DNA from: Heterostelium album PN500
Lineage: Eukaryota > Evosea > Eumycetozoa > Acytosteliales > Acytosteliaceae
NCBI RefSeq assembly: GCF_000004825.1
Contig: NW_008805089.1
Coordinates: 186,001 to 250,000 of the forward strand
Length of the DNA stretch: 64,000 nucleotides
Direction: 5' to 3'
Part shown: positions 1-12,990 of the stretch, piece after piece
Position numbering within the stretch: position 1 is the first letter of the stretch
Layout of the letters: each line of letters opens with the position of its first letter
The notes under the pieces: generated by a model
Seen by the model: only the letters and a program-made list of their open reading frames with translations
What the model was told of the DNA's origin: nothing
Database searches by the model: none
Translations under genes and position numbers: made by a program

Positions 1-1403
1 AATATGTACAGCTTCAACTACAATCAATAATCATCTTTCAAAATCATATAATAACAATAATAATAATAATATAAATTTAGATTTACAATTCACATCAGAA
101 AAAAGAGTGAATGCTCTTTTATTTAAATCGATTTCAACTATACTTCAGAATTCTGGATTCATTGGTACTGGACAGGAAGCCTTGAATGTATTGATTGATG
201 TAGTCGGTTCGTTCATCGCAAATATCGGTCGACTACTCAACCGCTACTCTTCCAACTATTCAATTAAACCACAGAACAGAAACGATAATTTCCAACTACT
301 CTCACTGGTTCTTCGTCAGCTTGGAATCAAAGATTTCACCACACTCAAAGATTTGAAAGTTGCACAGCCTGTTCCACAAGAATCGAGTAGTGATGACGAT
401 GCTATTTTCAATCCTCCAGTTAGAGAAGGTTTATTTGGTCATTGCCCAAGTCATATAGACGAACCTGCTGTATGTCATTAATTATTCATTTAAAGAGAAA
501 TGTGAAAATTAACAACTCTATTAAACTTTAATATTATTATAGGAAATATCATTATTTGTAGATCCAAAACCAAAACAAACTCAACAACAACAACAACAAT
601 TTATGATGCAAGTAGCTTCCACTTTGAAACCGATCACTTCAAATTATCAACCGAATCAAGCTCACTTGCAACCAGTTTCATCCATGCACAAACCTATGCC
701 ATATCAACTACAACAACAACAGATTCTTGCTCAACAACAACAATTGGTACAACAACAACAACATCTCCAGAAACAAATTCAATCACAATTTCAACAACCG
801 ATTCAAGCTATTCAACAACCAACAACCATTCAACCACAACAACCTCAGCAACAACCACAACAACAATCACAAACAACTCCACAGCCAATTCAACAACCAC
901 CACAACCGCAGCAACTACAACAACAGCAACAACCACAACATATACCAATTGCACCAAATCAACCAACATCCAATTTACCAGCGGCACCTACACCAGCCAG
1001 TTCAAAGGAAACTCCTCCAAAGGAATCAAAGAAAAAGAAAGCATCGTCAGAACCCAAACAAAAAACACAAAAGCTCAAGAAACAAAAGAAGGAAACCGCT
1101 TCCAAACCACCAGATACTTCCGCTGTCGCAACAGCGGCCACTTCAGTTGTTGGCTCGCAGATTCCAGCTACAACCAATGTTAATCCTCAGACTCCAATCG
1201 AAACCGCTGTGGTAACACCAATCCAAAATATTAATACAGCTTTAACGCCACTTCCACAACCTCCGACTGCACCCGAATCTAAACCAGTTCCTCCGAAACC
1301 AACAGAAGTCAAAGAGAAGAAAAAGAGAGGTCGTCCACATAAGAATGCACAAGCAGCAGCAGCAGCGGCAGCACAGGCTCAAGCACAAGCGAATCAATCA
1401 TAA
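1..1403 (+). CDS. Gln-rich protein with possible histone fold and C-terminal AT-hook (5' end outside window)
   Basis: The reading frame is open from base 2, so the true start lies to the left. Exon 1 runs to 469 and exon 2 from 543 to 1403, joined in phase 0 across a GTATGT...TAG intron. The first part holds about 50 residues of amphipathic helices (from ALLFKSISTILQNSGFIGTG) that look like a Bromo_TP histone fold, followed by a short Leu-rich segment. Then comes a long Gln/Pro-rich stretch, a Lys-rich segment and an AT-hook-like KKKRGRPHK near the end, then an Ala-rich tail. Histone fold plus AT-hook suggests a chromatin or SAGA/TFIID-type subunit; an Spt7/SUPT7L-like role is my best guess but unproven. 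The gene is tail to tail with the next one, with 54 bases between stops. Confidence 0.65.
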
Positions 1404-1457
1404 TAATAATATTATAATTTACTTAATAATATATCAAACCATAAATATTTATTAATA

Positions 1458-4400
1458 TTATTGTAATAAACTTAAAATATCTATTTGCAAATCGTTCTTT
1501 TCGTTTTGTTGTTGTAGTTTGATGAGTTGTTCAATGAGCGGATCTTGTTTGGTGAATCCACAACCTTTCAACTCCAGTGACTTCAAGTTTGGAAGATTGA
1601 AAGCTTGGTATTTACTTTGGTAGATTCCAGGTTGGCTCGTTTCATTGAATGAAAAATTTACATTCTCCACTTGTGACGGTAGTCGGTAGAGGAGAGTGAC
1701 AACACCAAGCTTCGAGAGTTGAGATCTCGACATTCTGATAGTTGTTAGCTTTAGACAGATGGTCAGTGTTGTCGAGAGTGCACTTAACTTTGATCCCATA
1801 TCATTCATTGAAAGATCCAACTTTTGTAACTTCATCAACCTACTTAGCCAATTGAAAGAACACTCCGCTGGGAATTTGATGTCATCCAGTAGTAATGTGT
1901 GAACTTCATCACCAAAACTACTTTCTAAACTGGCACCAATCGGACCAACGAGATTAATAAACTCGGTATATCCATCTTTATCGAATTGATTGTCTCCAAT
2001 ATCCAGATGTTTGAGTACAATACATTTCCGAATAATCGGAATCAATGGTCTAATTACATGACTCATCTTGCGAACTGTCAAATGCGATAATGTTGAAATT
2101 AATTGAATGGTCAACATGTACTTAATCCCGTTTGTCGTGAGAAGTTGATTTGAACTGATATCTATTTTCTTTAAAGGACTTGACCCGATCGACTTTAAAA
2201 TTGAATGAAGTGATTTATCTGTAAGATGGCAATCAACTAAACTTATTACTTTTAAATTTGGACACTAAATTAATAATTAATTAATATGATTTTTAAAATT
2301 ACAATTTACAATTAATTAAAGTTTACATACTTTTACAAAGGATTTAAGATCAAATAAAATATTATTGTTTAAATATAATTTCTTTAAACTTGTCAACTCA
2401 AAACCATACAATTCCGAAAATAGATTGGTTGTTATTTGACATCGTGAAAGATTTAAATTAGTTAACCAAGAACTGTGACGCCTTAAAAAACTTGATAAAG
2501 ATAAAATAGATTTTTTACCTAAAATAAATAAATATTAATAAAAATAATAAATGTTTAAAAATGTAAATTAAAATTAACATACCTATTTGATTTTCAGTAA
2601 AATCTAAATCATGAACCGAATTTGAAAGTGTTAATGTATCAAATGCATCACTACTATCTTTATCTCTAAGAGCATATGATCCAAATGTAATAAATGTGTT
2701 GGTGATATTTTCAAATGATTTAAATGTCTCTAGTAGTTTCTTGTTCTCTTTGTTGCCATTTGATTTAACTACATCTAAATATTTTTGATAGATTGACTTT
2801 TAAAAAAAATAAGTAAAAATAATAATTATTTAAGATTTTATTGACTTTACTTACAATCAATTGAGTTGGAGGTTCTGTATCATAAAATGTTAAGGATTTA
2901 CCTGTAGATGTAACTTTTACTTCTTCTTCATGGTTGTCTTCAATTAAATTGATGCAATAAGGTTTATGTTTCTTTTGAATGGTCCCATTTTTCTGCTTGG
3001 ATTTCTTTCGTTTGTTTATTGTCGAACCATCAAAATAGTTTTCATCCTCGCTGTCGGGAACTACAAATCCATCATCGGTATAACAAGGTAACTTTTCACC
3101 GTTTTCATCATATTCCTCTGGGTTATACTCGTCAGATTCCACATAATCTTGATTTAAATGTCTGTGAGTTTCTGACTTTGACTGTTTGAATCTGGTCTTC
3201 GATTTATTTGGTGAATTTGGGTCGAAATTGGGATAGTCACCTTCAACGAAACTTTCAAACCCCTGGTATGAATTGATTACCTTTCCTGTTTTCTTATTGA
3301 TGACAGTTTCTTGGCCATTCTCATCGAGTGTATCTTCCCATTTGCTCGAAAATTCAACATTGTTTCTCCTAGTTATCTCTCTGTTGGACACCGCCTGTCT
3401 TGCCAGTTTCGCTGCATCCTCTCCAAGAGAATCCTCCTCCAACAACGCTGATTGTGCTCGTCTCGACTCTTGCCTCCTCCGCACCAGATTGGCTAAATTA
3501 CTCTTCTTATCCAACTTTGATATAGTCTGCTGTGGTTGTGGCAATGTTGGCTCTTCAGAGAATGGCGTGTCTATAATATCCAATGACGAAGTCTTCTCCT
3601 CGATACTACTAACTTCAAGCTGATCCAACAGTCTCTGCTTCTTCCTTTTCTTTAATCGGTATTGTTGAATCTCTTTCTCCTTTGAATTGTCATTACTATA
3701 CAGATCTATGATTCTATCATAACACTGAATGTGAAGTATCAGAATAGCACGAGAATCTTCCTTTTCCTTTCTTAACCTTAGTTTTGCTTGATTTATATAA
3801 TCTATAATCTCATTTTTATCTAAATAAATAAATATAAAATAAAATATAAAATTCATTAATAAAAAAAAACAAACATTATTATTAATATTAATATTTACCT
3901 TTTACTAAAAGACTTAATGCTATAAATGTTTCAATAATATATTCATTTGGTTGATTATTGATAGTTGTATATAAATTACATAAATCAATTAGTTTTGGAT
4001 ATATTCTATCCTTTAATATTTGATTTTCATTCATAATCTAAAAAATATAAACAATTAAAATTAATAAATAATTTTATATTTATATCTTTTTAATTTTAAA
4101 TACCATTTTAAATAAATCTGAAAATAATTGAAATAAATGATTAAAGTTGATTTCACCACGTAGATAGTTTAGTTGTTGAATCTCCTTAAATACCAAAGAA
4201 AACCAATGAAGTTTCATATCGTAATAAATGGTTTCTCTATCCAAGATATCTAGAATATCGATTTGAATTTCGATTCTCTTCAAAGAATCTGACTGTGACG
4301 CTAAAGAGTATTCCAGAGTTTCTCTTTCGGCTTTTAACAACTGTCTTTGATCCAATTGGTGGTCATACTTGTCAATCAGCTGATCTACTGATTGATCCTC

Positions 4401-5214
4401 CAAATTACCTCGCTCTGCCAATCGATACAACAATTGCTTGGCATTGTCATACTCTGTCAATCCACAATACGATTGAATCAATAAATCATATCGATCCTTA
4501 TAGAATTCAACATTTATTTTAAACTCTTCCAATATTATATTTACTAAATGTTCATTCAATTGAATTTTATTTGTCAGTTGATTTTTTCTATGAAATATTT
4601 CCACACACAGCTTTACCTTTGTTTAAAATATCAATTGACATTGAAAACTCATGTGCACTTTCAAGGTATTGTTCAGCCAATGAATAGAAAGAGTCACATA
4701 GACAATGGGCAGAATACAATGATTGTTCGTTTTGATGCCAAATCGATGCTTGCTCGGCTGCCTCCTTCAAGAAATTGAATCCATTCATATCTCTATCATT
4801 GATTGTACAAGATTCATCTTTTTGATATAAAAAAGATAGATAATTCGAAAAATTATATAAATAGTTTACATTATTATTGATATTGCTGGTATTGTTATTA
4901 TTACTACTACTATTTTGTTGTTTCTTTATTGTTTTATATGTCTGATTAATAGTTGCTAATAGATTTATACTAAACTTTGTTATTTTCACTTCCGAGTTAT
5001 AATGACACTCCAAAAGCTGACAATTCAATTGAAATAACAATGTTTTCAAACTATCTATATTATTAGGATTGCTGCTACCAATATCTAAATCATAAATTAG
5101 ATCTTCACAGTGATCTATTAGAATTTTACATTGTTTTAATGCTTTAGAATCATTTATTTCTTTTGCTTTTATAGATATTGCTAATGATATATATTGATTA
5201 TGAATATCATTCAT
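1458..5214 (-). CDS. TONSOKU/TONSL-like protein: helical repeats, acidic linker, C-terminal LRRs
   Basis: Seven exons join with consistent phases: 5214-4617, 4543-4104, 4037-3899, 3819-2855, 2796-2583, 2518-2331 and 2264-1458, giving about 1116 residues ending in TAA. Roughly residues 1-420 are alpha-helical and TPR-like (for example SAHCLCDSFYSLAEQYLESA). The middle is highly charged, with an acidic run around DDGFVVPDSEDENYFDGS and Lys-rich patches. The last 350 residues are leucine-rich repeats of the RNI type (LKHLDIGDNQF, LQKLDLSMNDM). TPR, acidic region, then LRR is the order in TONSOKU/TONSL, a histone-binding replication-repair protein; human TONSL also has ankyrin repeats, which I do not see here. 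Assignment rests on architecture, not on a diagnostic motif. Confidence 0.6.
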
Positions 5215-6126
5215 TTATTTAAACAAAAATAATAATATTATATAAAAAGTAGAAAATGATTTTCTTGAATTAAATTTTTCCCTCCAAATTTTTAAAATTT
5301 TTTTAACATTAATATTTAAAAAGAAAGAATAAAGAATTTAAATTTAATAGTTAATTAATAGGTCTAATTTAATTGTTATTTATTTAATTATTAATGATTT
5401 AGATTGTTAAACCTGATGGTGTTTACTAGAAATTGATGCAACTGAAATCTGGTAGAAAGGATTTCATTGGAATGATAACACTCTCTATACCCAAGATATG
5501 TCAAGTATATATGAGGTCACCTTTCTTGAATGTCTTAAACTTTCTTTTTTAATGATCCACTCCAACTATAACTGTGTCTTTACTACAACTAAACCATTGA
5601 GAGTTGTTTTGCTGGATGAATGATTTGATTGTTTGGTCCGATCTCTCTATCTATCTCTCTGGATGGATGGATTCCTTTCAATTCCTTGACGAATAAGAAG
5701 TTGATGTTTCGATTGTAATATATTCACCTGATTATGTATCAGTTCATCTATTATTTTTAATTAAATTAGATTTGACTGATCATTCAAAGTAAATACATTA
5801 TTAATATAATCGATTTTCATCATGCTAATTATTGGTATATCTAGTATACTATCACAACCTACATATTCAGATTACATGTTACTGTTACATACACCACCAT
5901 GCCAAGTATTATACTTCATTCGACTTCGAAGAGATTACCATTGAGAAGGCGTCAAGCAATGATAACTCTTTTACCACTTCGATGAACGATTAGGTTATTT
6001 ATAAAATATATTTGTAAATGTACATTTTTTATTTTACATTTTTTTTTATTTTAAACATTTTATTTTATATAATCTCGAGTTTGGTTTGTATATTATTATT
6101 ATTATTATTATTTTAATAGAATTTTA
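5215..6126. other. Intergenic, no gene recognised
   Basis: This spacer separates the 5' end of the TONSOKU-like gene from the 3' end of the small gene on its right. The part from about 5400 to 6000 is less AT-rich than usual spacer here, but I find no convincing frame on either strand, no tRNA and no clear RNA fold. Simple ATT repeats lie at 6088-6115. Confidence 0.6.
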
Positions 6127-6516
6127 TTAGGTTCGAAATGAACATGCTCTATAAGATTCACTTATTGGTTTATATTGTAATTTGGTGGCACCACACAACT
6201 TATTGGATGGTTTCTTTCTGCTTTGGTCAATAACGAAATAGGCTGGCGAAGTAGAATTGGCTTGGTTCTCTATGATAGACCACACCTTGGTGTCGTAATT
6301 CAGTTTTTTGTCCCGACTGAAACAAAATACTTTCTTTCTCTCATAGAGATACAAGTAGTAACCATCTGGTACTTGGCTGTTCTCTAGTAAATCCGCCACC
6401 GTATTATTCTTGTCTACAACGAATGTCCAATTGACCTCTGGATTTCTTGCCCAAAATACTTTAATTGCTTTCTTATCATCTCCAAATTGTTTAAGGTAGC
6501 TTTCTATATCTGTCAT
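6127..6516 (-). CDS. Small protein, possible ubiquitin/RA-like fold
   Basis: A single-exon frame of 129 residues ends in TAA and starts at an ATG preceded by AT-rich leader sequence. The central part (about residues 17-95) has the alternating strands and the 'NTVADLLENS' turn common in ubiquitin-like and Ras-association folds, and a VWSIIENQ segment later. No catalytic motif is visible. Composition fits a real gene rather than chance, since there are no long simple runs and codon use resembles that of its neighbours. I do not recognise the family, so the fold is only a guess from pattern. The 2.5-kb spacer upstream could hold a large regulatory region. Confidence 0.6.
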   Translation of the reverse strand: MTDIESYLKQFGDDKKAIKVFWARNPEVNWTFVVDKNNTVADLLENSQVPDGYYLYLYERKKVFCFSRDKKLNYDTKVWSIIENQANSTSPAYFVIDQSRKKPSNKLCGATKLQYKPISESYRACSFRT

Positions 6517-9037
6517 GATTGTATTGTTTTGTTGTTTTCTTTTCCTTTAACTAATGTTAATGCAATTTATTTAGAAAGACTGTAATAAAATGAATGAATG
6601 ATTGATTGAAGATTAATTAATGGTTAGGTGTTTGATTTGATTTGATTCTGAAATGTGTCAATTTTGAATTGAGATTGATTTTGAGGTTGTAATAATTAAA
6701 AAAAACAAAATATGAGTTTGTTTGTTTAGTTTTATTTTATTATATAATATAATTTATTTGATATATTGATGGATGGTTTTGGATATGGATTTTGTAAGAT
6801 TTATTTATTTAATTATCACAAACAACAATATGATTATTAAAATATTTAAATATTAAATTTTATTTAATTTTTTTTTAATAAAAAATAAGATGGTTATACA
6901 AATTTTTTTGATGTTTATATTTTTTATCTTTTTTGTGTTGAACCGTTCATTTTCAAAGGGATGGATGATTCTCTTTAATCAATGTAATTCCTTTTTCCAT
7001 TTCCATCTTCCTAATTTCTTCTTCAAGAATTTATCATTTTTAAATAGTGTATATTAAAATGTATCTCTGGTTGGTTGGTTGGTTAGAAAAACAAAAACAA
7101 ACACATTTTGTTGTTCTCTACAACAACAACAAAAAAGAAAAGAAAGAGTGAGTGAGTCTCTGTTTTTTTTAACCATCAATAATACAATCACAACACAATA
7201 CCACATCACCATTAATCCAACCCAAACACCCAATTATCAACTGAGCAAGCCCTTTTTACCACTTTAAACAATATATAACATTAGCATATCAACCATTCAA
7301 AAACAAACAATCAAACTATATATTATATGTTAAAAAAATACTTTTATTTTATCTATTTTTGATTGGATGAACTTTTCAGTGTAGATGTAAATGTGTGTTC
7401 AGTGTGTCATTTGTGTTTGTTTATTTGTTTTATATGTGTTTTTCTGAGTGTTAGTGAGTCTGGTCTTAGTGCTCTCAATTTTGATGTTTAAATACACTAT
7501 TATTAAGGTGGTTTGTTTGTTTAAAGGTTCTCACTCACTTTTAAAAACTGATTTGATATCAACAACAACAATAATAATATTAAACTAATATTGTTTGTAA
7601 TATTTTTAATATTTTTGAATAATGTTCACATACCAACACACACACATTACCTTTACTATTATTACTCTTATTGGTAGTGATCACAGGGGTATGAAGAGAG
7701 AGTTATTGTTTTTTTTTTTTACTTTGTTGTGTTCGTACTCGTATTCCCTAGAGTCACTATTTTGAGACATTAAAGCAGTGGATGCGTGATAGGAATAACC
7801 ATAATAATAAACAAACAAAAATGACTACACCAACACACAAACAACAACAGTACAGTTAGACAAAAACAAACAAACTGAATGAAGCTAACAAAAATAAATC
7901 CAAAACCAAAATAATGTAATTGTTTAATATAAGACATCGATGATCAACCTATGTTTCCAGCAAACCACAGATCAATTTCTGATGAAAGATCGTAATTACA
8001 CCTATAAATTGTTCAATTTTATGCAATTATCAACTGGTTATTTCAATATATTTGCGATTATATGATGACATGAATAACAACATCAATGTTGTCACTTACA
8101 TATATATATATTTAACAATATTATAAAATAAAACAGTTTAATCTAGTAAAATAAATCAAAAATTAAAAATGTTTGATTGAGTTGTTTCTTAATATTTAGA
8201 TCTATTGTTTATTTAATAGTAAAAAGAATTGTGTAATTACCATTCATTGATTGGTATAAATCACATTTTCCTGTTTCTAAATATTTTGATTTTAATTATA
8301 CTAGTTGCTATCTATCTAACAATATATAAAAAGTTTAATTTAAAGATTTGTAATTTATATTTGATTTCATTTCAATGATAATTATAATTATAAGTTAAAA
8401 TATCCTTAGCACGATTGATCTTATTATTATTTCTGTTTTTTCAGATTAGTCAATGTTTTTAAATAGTTTAAAAATAAAACATTATTATTATTTAAATATA
8501 TATATGATTATTGACTGATTAATTCGAATTCAAACAAGATATATCCGTTATGAATTTATTTTTACAACACCACCATATTATTTGAAATTTTCTCTAACAC
8601 TAAAGATTTTTTTTTTTTTTTCTAAACAAACAAATATTTTGAATCGTTTTTTTCTATCAATTCAATTTATTATTATATCAGCTGACTGACTTGACAATTT
8701 ATATATAAATTATATCTTATCTACTCATTCTTAAGAGATTTTACATGATAATTTAACTTTTTCTCGATTTCATTCATTGATCTTATATATATATTCATCT
8801 CATTGTCTAAACAAGATTAAATTGATGAATCACTCTTTACTATTATAAAAGTTGTAGTAGTTAGAAGTAGTAGTAGTAGTATAGTAGTAATAGTAAAGAG
8901 TAGTAAGAGAAGAGAAATAAGAAGAATAGAATAAATTGAAAAGAGTACTTTACTCTTCCTCCTTTATTATTATCTATTTATTTATTTATATATTTATTTA
9001 TTTATTATCTGATATTTATATATAAAAATATATATAA
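6517..9037. other. Long spacer with strand-skewed segments, no gene recognised
   Basis: About 2.5 kb separates two divergently transcribed genes. It contains an AC-rich stretch (about 7080-7310) followed at once by a GT-rich one (about 7370-7530), several TATATA and poly-T runs, and an AGT-rich microsatellite just before the coiled-coil gene. The only frames are short and of low complexity. It probably holds promoters and long untranslated leaders of both genes. Confidence 0.55.
8851..8935 (+). repeat. AGT/purine-rich simple repeat
   Basis: Imperfect AGT triplets run into an AGA-rich purine tract about 100 bases before the start codon of the coiled-coil gene. It is probably part of the promoter or 5' leader. 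Confidence 0.6.
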
Positions 9038-12000
9038 ATGTCTGAAATGAAAAGTAATACTATGATCAGTAATAATAATAATAATAATATTGACAACAAC
9101 AACAACATTAATAACAGTGATGAAAATAATAATAATAACAATAGCAGTAATAATAATAATAACAATAACATTCAAAATGGATTTATGATAACAAATAGTA
9201 GTACTCAAAATAGTAGTAATAGTAGTAATAACAATAAAACATCAACTTCACCATTTCTAATTGGAAATAATAATAATAATAATAATAATAATGGAATATT
9301 AAATTCAACGATGATACCATTTTCATCGACACAACTTATTCAAGGATCATCTCCAGGTAGTGCTTTACCATTGTTTAGTGAGATAGGTAGTCCAAGTTCA
9401 ACTTCAATCTTAAATATACCTGTAAATACAAAGTATGTCATAAATAAATAAATAATTGTTGTTAACACAAAGCATAAGATTGATTAACATAAATCTAATG
9501 ATCTAGATCATTAAATAAAGATACATCAGTTGGTGCTAGAAGAAGAAAACATCAACAAAGTAAATCACAGAGTTATTCGAATTTTTCAAGTATGTTGCCG
9601 TCGTCGTCGTCGGTTCAGTCATCTTCGTCTTCGTCATCGACATCGATGTCGTCGACGGTGACCAATACTCCGTCGTTGTCTGTAGAGGTGCTGACACAAG
9701 ACGAACAGAATGAAGTGATTCTCGATTATTGCAGTGTTTTGAAGGATCGACTGAAGTTGTTGTCGACAAAACTTCAGATGGATCAGACAGAGATGTCGCA
9801 CAAGGATACAGAGATCGAGTTGTTGACGTCGCGTCTCAACAAGTACAACACGGTGATTCGCGAGAAGGAAGAAGAGAATGAGAAGCTGACGGAACAACTC
9901 TGCCAGCTGAAACAGATTCACACCGACGAGAAGGCGACCAAAGACACACTGGAGCGCGAGTTGGTCGATATCAAAGATCGCTGGGTAACGCCGCAAGAGT
10001 ACGAGAGTTGGAAGGAGCAGATCGACGCGGTGACAACCGAGCTGGACAAGCGCGTCGAGCAACTCAACGAGTGGAGCGAACGACACGCGCAACAAGAGCT
10101 GCGAATCGAAGCGATGCAGGAACAAGTGAGGAAGGAGCGCGACTTGAATGTTGTGCTGCGACAAGAGTCTGAGATCTCGGCGCGACAAATCAAGCAGGAG
10201 CGCGAAGCGTACTCGAAAGACATGGAGGAGCGCAACGACAAGGTGTCGCGCTCAAAGGACAAGATCAAGATTTGGAAGGAGCGGAACAAGCGCACCGAAT
10301 ACGAGTTGGAGTCGACACAGCGCTCGCTCGACAAGATGAAGATGCAGCTGTCCAACAGCGAGATAGAGACGTTGCAGCACAAGAAGGAAACAGACGCGCT
10401 GAGAGACGCGCTCAAAGAGTCGACGCGGCGACTCACCGACATGTCGAGTTCGCAACTCTCGATGACCGCTGAATTGAAGCAGATCGAAGGCGACCGTCTT
10501 GCCATCATCGGACTGATGAACCGCAAGGACGGCGAGCTAGACGAGCGCGTCTCTCTCTACATGACCGAGATCAACAAGTCGAACGACGTCATCTCAAAGC
10601 TGAATCAAAAGATTGGCGACCTCGAACAGCAGCTGGCAAACGAACGACTGAACAAGCGTGTCTCTGCCATCTCTGTCACCGATAGCAACTACACCATCTC
10701 TGAGCACAGTTTGATAACGTTGCTACAGGAGAAAGACGACCAGTTGAACAGGCTGAACAAGCAGATACAACGGCTACAGATCGACTCGGCATCGTTGATG
10801 ACACGCTACAAAAAGATGGAGGAAAACATGGTCGAGAATTCCACACAGCTCAGCACCACCAAGAAGTCACTGAGCAACTCACGTCGTAAACTCTCAAAGA
10901 TCAATCAAGAGCTATTGATGCTCAGCGATGAAAACTACAACGAATCGATCGGTGCCAATGCACTAAACAAGCGAAAATCAGTTGATCTATCAGAACTTTC
11001 AAAGATGATACAAGACTATGATGAAGAACAAGAAGCAGCATCAGCATCGTCATCGACAACACCAATAAACTCACCATTCAAACCGACAACAAGAAGAGAT
11101 AGAGGAAAGTCAACTCCACCACCTGTTAACAATAATAGTAATGAATCAAATGTTATGGTGGTTGAATCACCAAGAACAACAACAACAACAACATTGGCAG
11201 CATCAATTAGTAATGAACAACTAGAGGATATGTTGGAGAAAGCACGTTCCGCTAATATTGGATATCGTCTTCACATTCAGTTTTTGAGTAAGGAGTTGAA
11301 GATGTTGGAGAAGGACATGCAGCAACAGAAGGAATTCAACGATTCACTGGTGACGAGATTGAATTTGGATTTAGAAGATGCGAGAAGAATGAACAACAGA
11401 ATCAGAAAGGTATTCCTAGAGAGATTTGCAAAGGAAGAGGATTCCATCTTCTTGGACTACTATACACTCACCGATAAATTCCATCCAACAATCAACCTAT
11501 CGATACAAACAGAGACGACATCATCTATATTTTCACCTTCATTCGGATCTTCGACACCACCATCATCTTTATCGTCATCATCATCATCATCAACCATCAA
11601 TCATTATAACAATGTAAATATAAACATTAACAATCATAATAATAATCATAACAGTAATAATAATCATTTAGACAATAATAGTAATAATAATAATAATCAT
11701 ATTAATGGAAAGAATAATAATAATAAGAAAGATAGTAATTTTAATAATAATAACTTTGATAGTAGTCTACATGAAACACAAGAGATATTTAATAGTATTT
11801 ATAGTGTAAAATCAAATAAAAACAATAGTAATAATAGTAGTGATAATAAGTTAAATAAGAGTAATAGGAATAGTGGTAGTGGAAGTGGATTTAAATCACC
11901 TACAACATCAAATTCGAATTCACCATCGAATTCACCAACAACAGGTAGAAGACAATTACAAAGTTCGTTGAATTCATCATCAGCAGCATCGCCTTTGACA

Positions 12001-12299
12001 ACGTCCACCAACAAACTATCATCATCATCATCATCATCGTCCACCACTAGTGCTCAGGTAGATCTAAGTAGGATGTGTAATAGATGTGGCAAGGAATTTG
12101 GATTATTAACAAGAAAAGTAAGTAAATCTAATAATTATTTTAATAAATCTAATAAAACTTTATCTAATTCTTTTTCTTTTTTTATTACAATATTATTATT
12201 ATTTAGTATCAATGTACTACATGTACAATGATGTTTTGTTCCAGTTGCATTAATACAAAAACTAAAACTTGTAACATTTGTAATATTCCCAATAAATAA
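9038..12299 (+). CDS. Large coiled-coil protein with C-terminal Cys-rich zinc finger
   Basis: Three exons (9038-9432, 9507-12117, 12207-12299) join in phase to give about 1032 residues. The N-terminus is an Asn/Ser-rich low-complexity region. Residues of about 190-500 and 700-790 are heptad-rich coiled coil (KEEENEKLTEQLCQLKQIHT and so on), and a second Asn/Ser-rich stretch follows. The short last exon completes a zinc finger with four CxxC pairs: CNRC, CTTC, CSSC and CNIC. The spacing is FYVE- or RING-like, but the basic lipid-binding motif of classical FYVE domains is absent. A scaffold or tether is plausible. Bases from about 9700 to 10950 are far richer in G and C, mostly at third codon positions, than the flanking low-complexity parts. 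Confidence 0.85.
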
Positions 12300-12485
12300 T
12301 CAACAAACAGGTATTTCCTAATTCCATCCAAACATAGGTTGTTCGTTTCAGAGTTTCCGTTTCATTGTCGAATAAATTTGAGTAGTGTTAACTATCTGTG
12401 TTTGTTATTAAGTAGAAATGTATCTACTTTTGTAAATAAATAAAAATATCGGTTTACTATTATTATTGTTGTTATTGCTAGATGA

Positions 12486-12990
12486 TTATTGATGTTTCCA
12501 TCTACCTCCACAAATTGTACACTAAAAAAAATTAGATGTATAATTAAATGATAAAATGTTAGAAACATGAACTTGATTAATTAATTATATATATATATGT
12601 TGTTAATTAATTACTTTATAATAAGTTGTTTTAGGTTCATCTATTGGATAAACTTGAATCTCCATAAGATATACTCTTCTTCTTTCTTTACATGTTGGAC
12701 AATGAGCTATATATTTAGATTGGTTAGTGTTAGTAAAATAACATCGAAAATAAAGAATATTATTAATAATAATAATAATAATAATACTAACCATCTGTTT
12801 GTTGTGAATCTAACCATGCATCATCACCACCGAATACATCGACTTCAATATTTTTACGAATGAGCGGTACTTTTGTGACTACTTTATTTTGAATGTTGAA
12901 AATGTATGGACATGTAGGACAATAAAATCTTGTATTGGGCTCACCTTTCTCAACCAACAACATATTAGCACATGATGGACAGAATAACAT
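12486..12990 (-). CDS. polr3k: RNA polymerase III subunit RPC10 (POLR3K, TFIIS-like)
   Basis: Three exons (12990-12792, 12706-12615, 12521-12486) give 108 residues, the same length as the human subunit. The protein starts MLFCPSCANMLLVEKGE and has the N-terminal zinc ribbon CPSC...CPTC with the family motif YCPTCPY. A linker with VFGGDDAW precedes the C-terminal TFIIS-type ribbon CPTC...CTIC, including the acidic hairpin DEPKTTYYK and the final GGRWKH. In Pol III this subunit promotes transcript cleavage, termination and reinitiation. The start at 12990 is chosen because it matches the conserved N-terminus; the frame continues upstream without homology. It is divergent from the next gene. Confidence 0.96.

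Noticed and set aside
727-1215. Asn/His-rich frame overlapping the Gln-rich gene
   Set aside because: It is the CAA-repeat region read in another frame (Gln to Asn).
5924-6000. Short plus-strand frame starting MPSIILHSTSKRLPL
   Set aside because: Only about 28 residues and no supporting context.
7079-7267. 62-residue plus-strand frame in the long spacer
   Set aside because: Low complexity, alternative start codon, no domain and no splice partners; probably leader or promoter sequence.
7939-7990. C/D-box snoRNA-like sequence (GATGAT...CTGATGA)
   Set aside because: Terminal stem is weak and boxes are not in standard spacing; no D' or C' box pattern that I can defend.
5215-9037. tRNA, class I RNA or other RNA genes in the large spacers
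   Set aside because: I looked for B-box-like GGTTCGAATCC and for the class I motif CCTTACAGCAA and found neither.
9634-10526. Two long minus-strand frames opposite the coiled-coil gene
   Set aside because: They arise because the sense strand is GC-rich with few stops in the antisense; their Ser/Leu-rich composition mirrors Glu/Gln/Arg codons.
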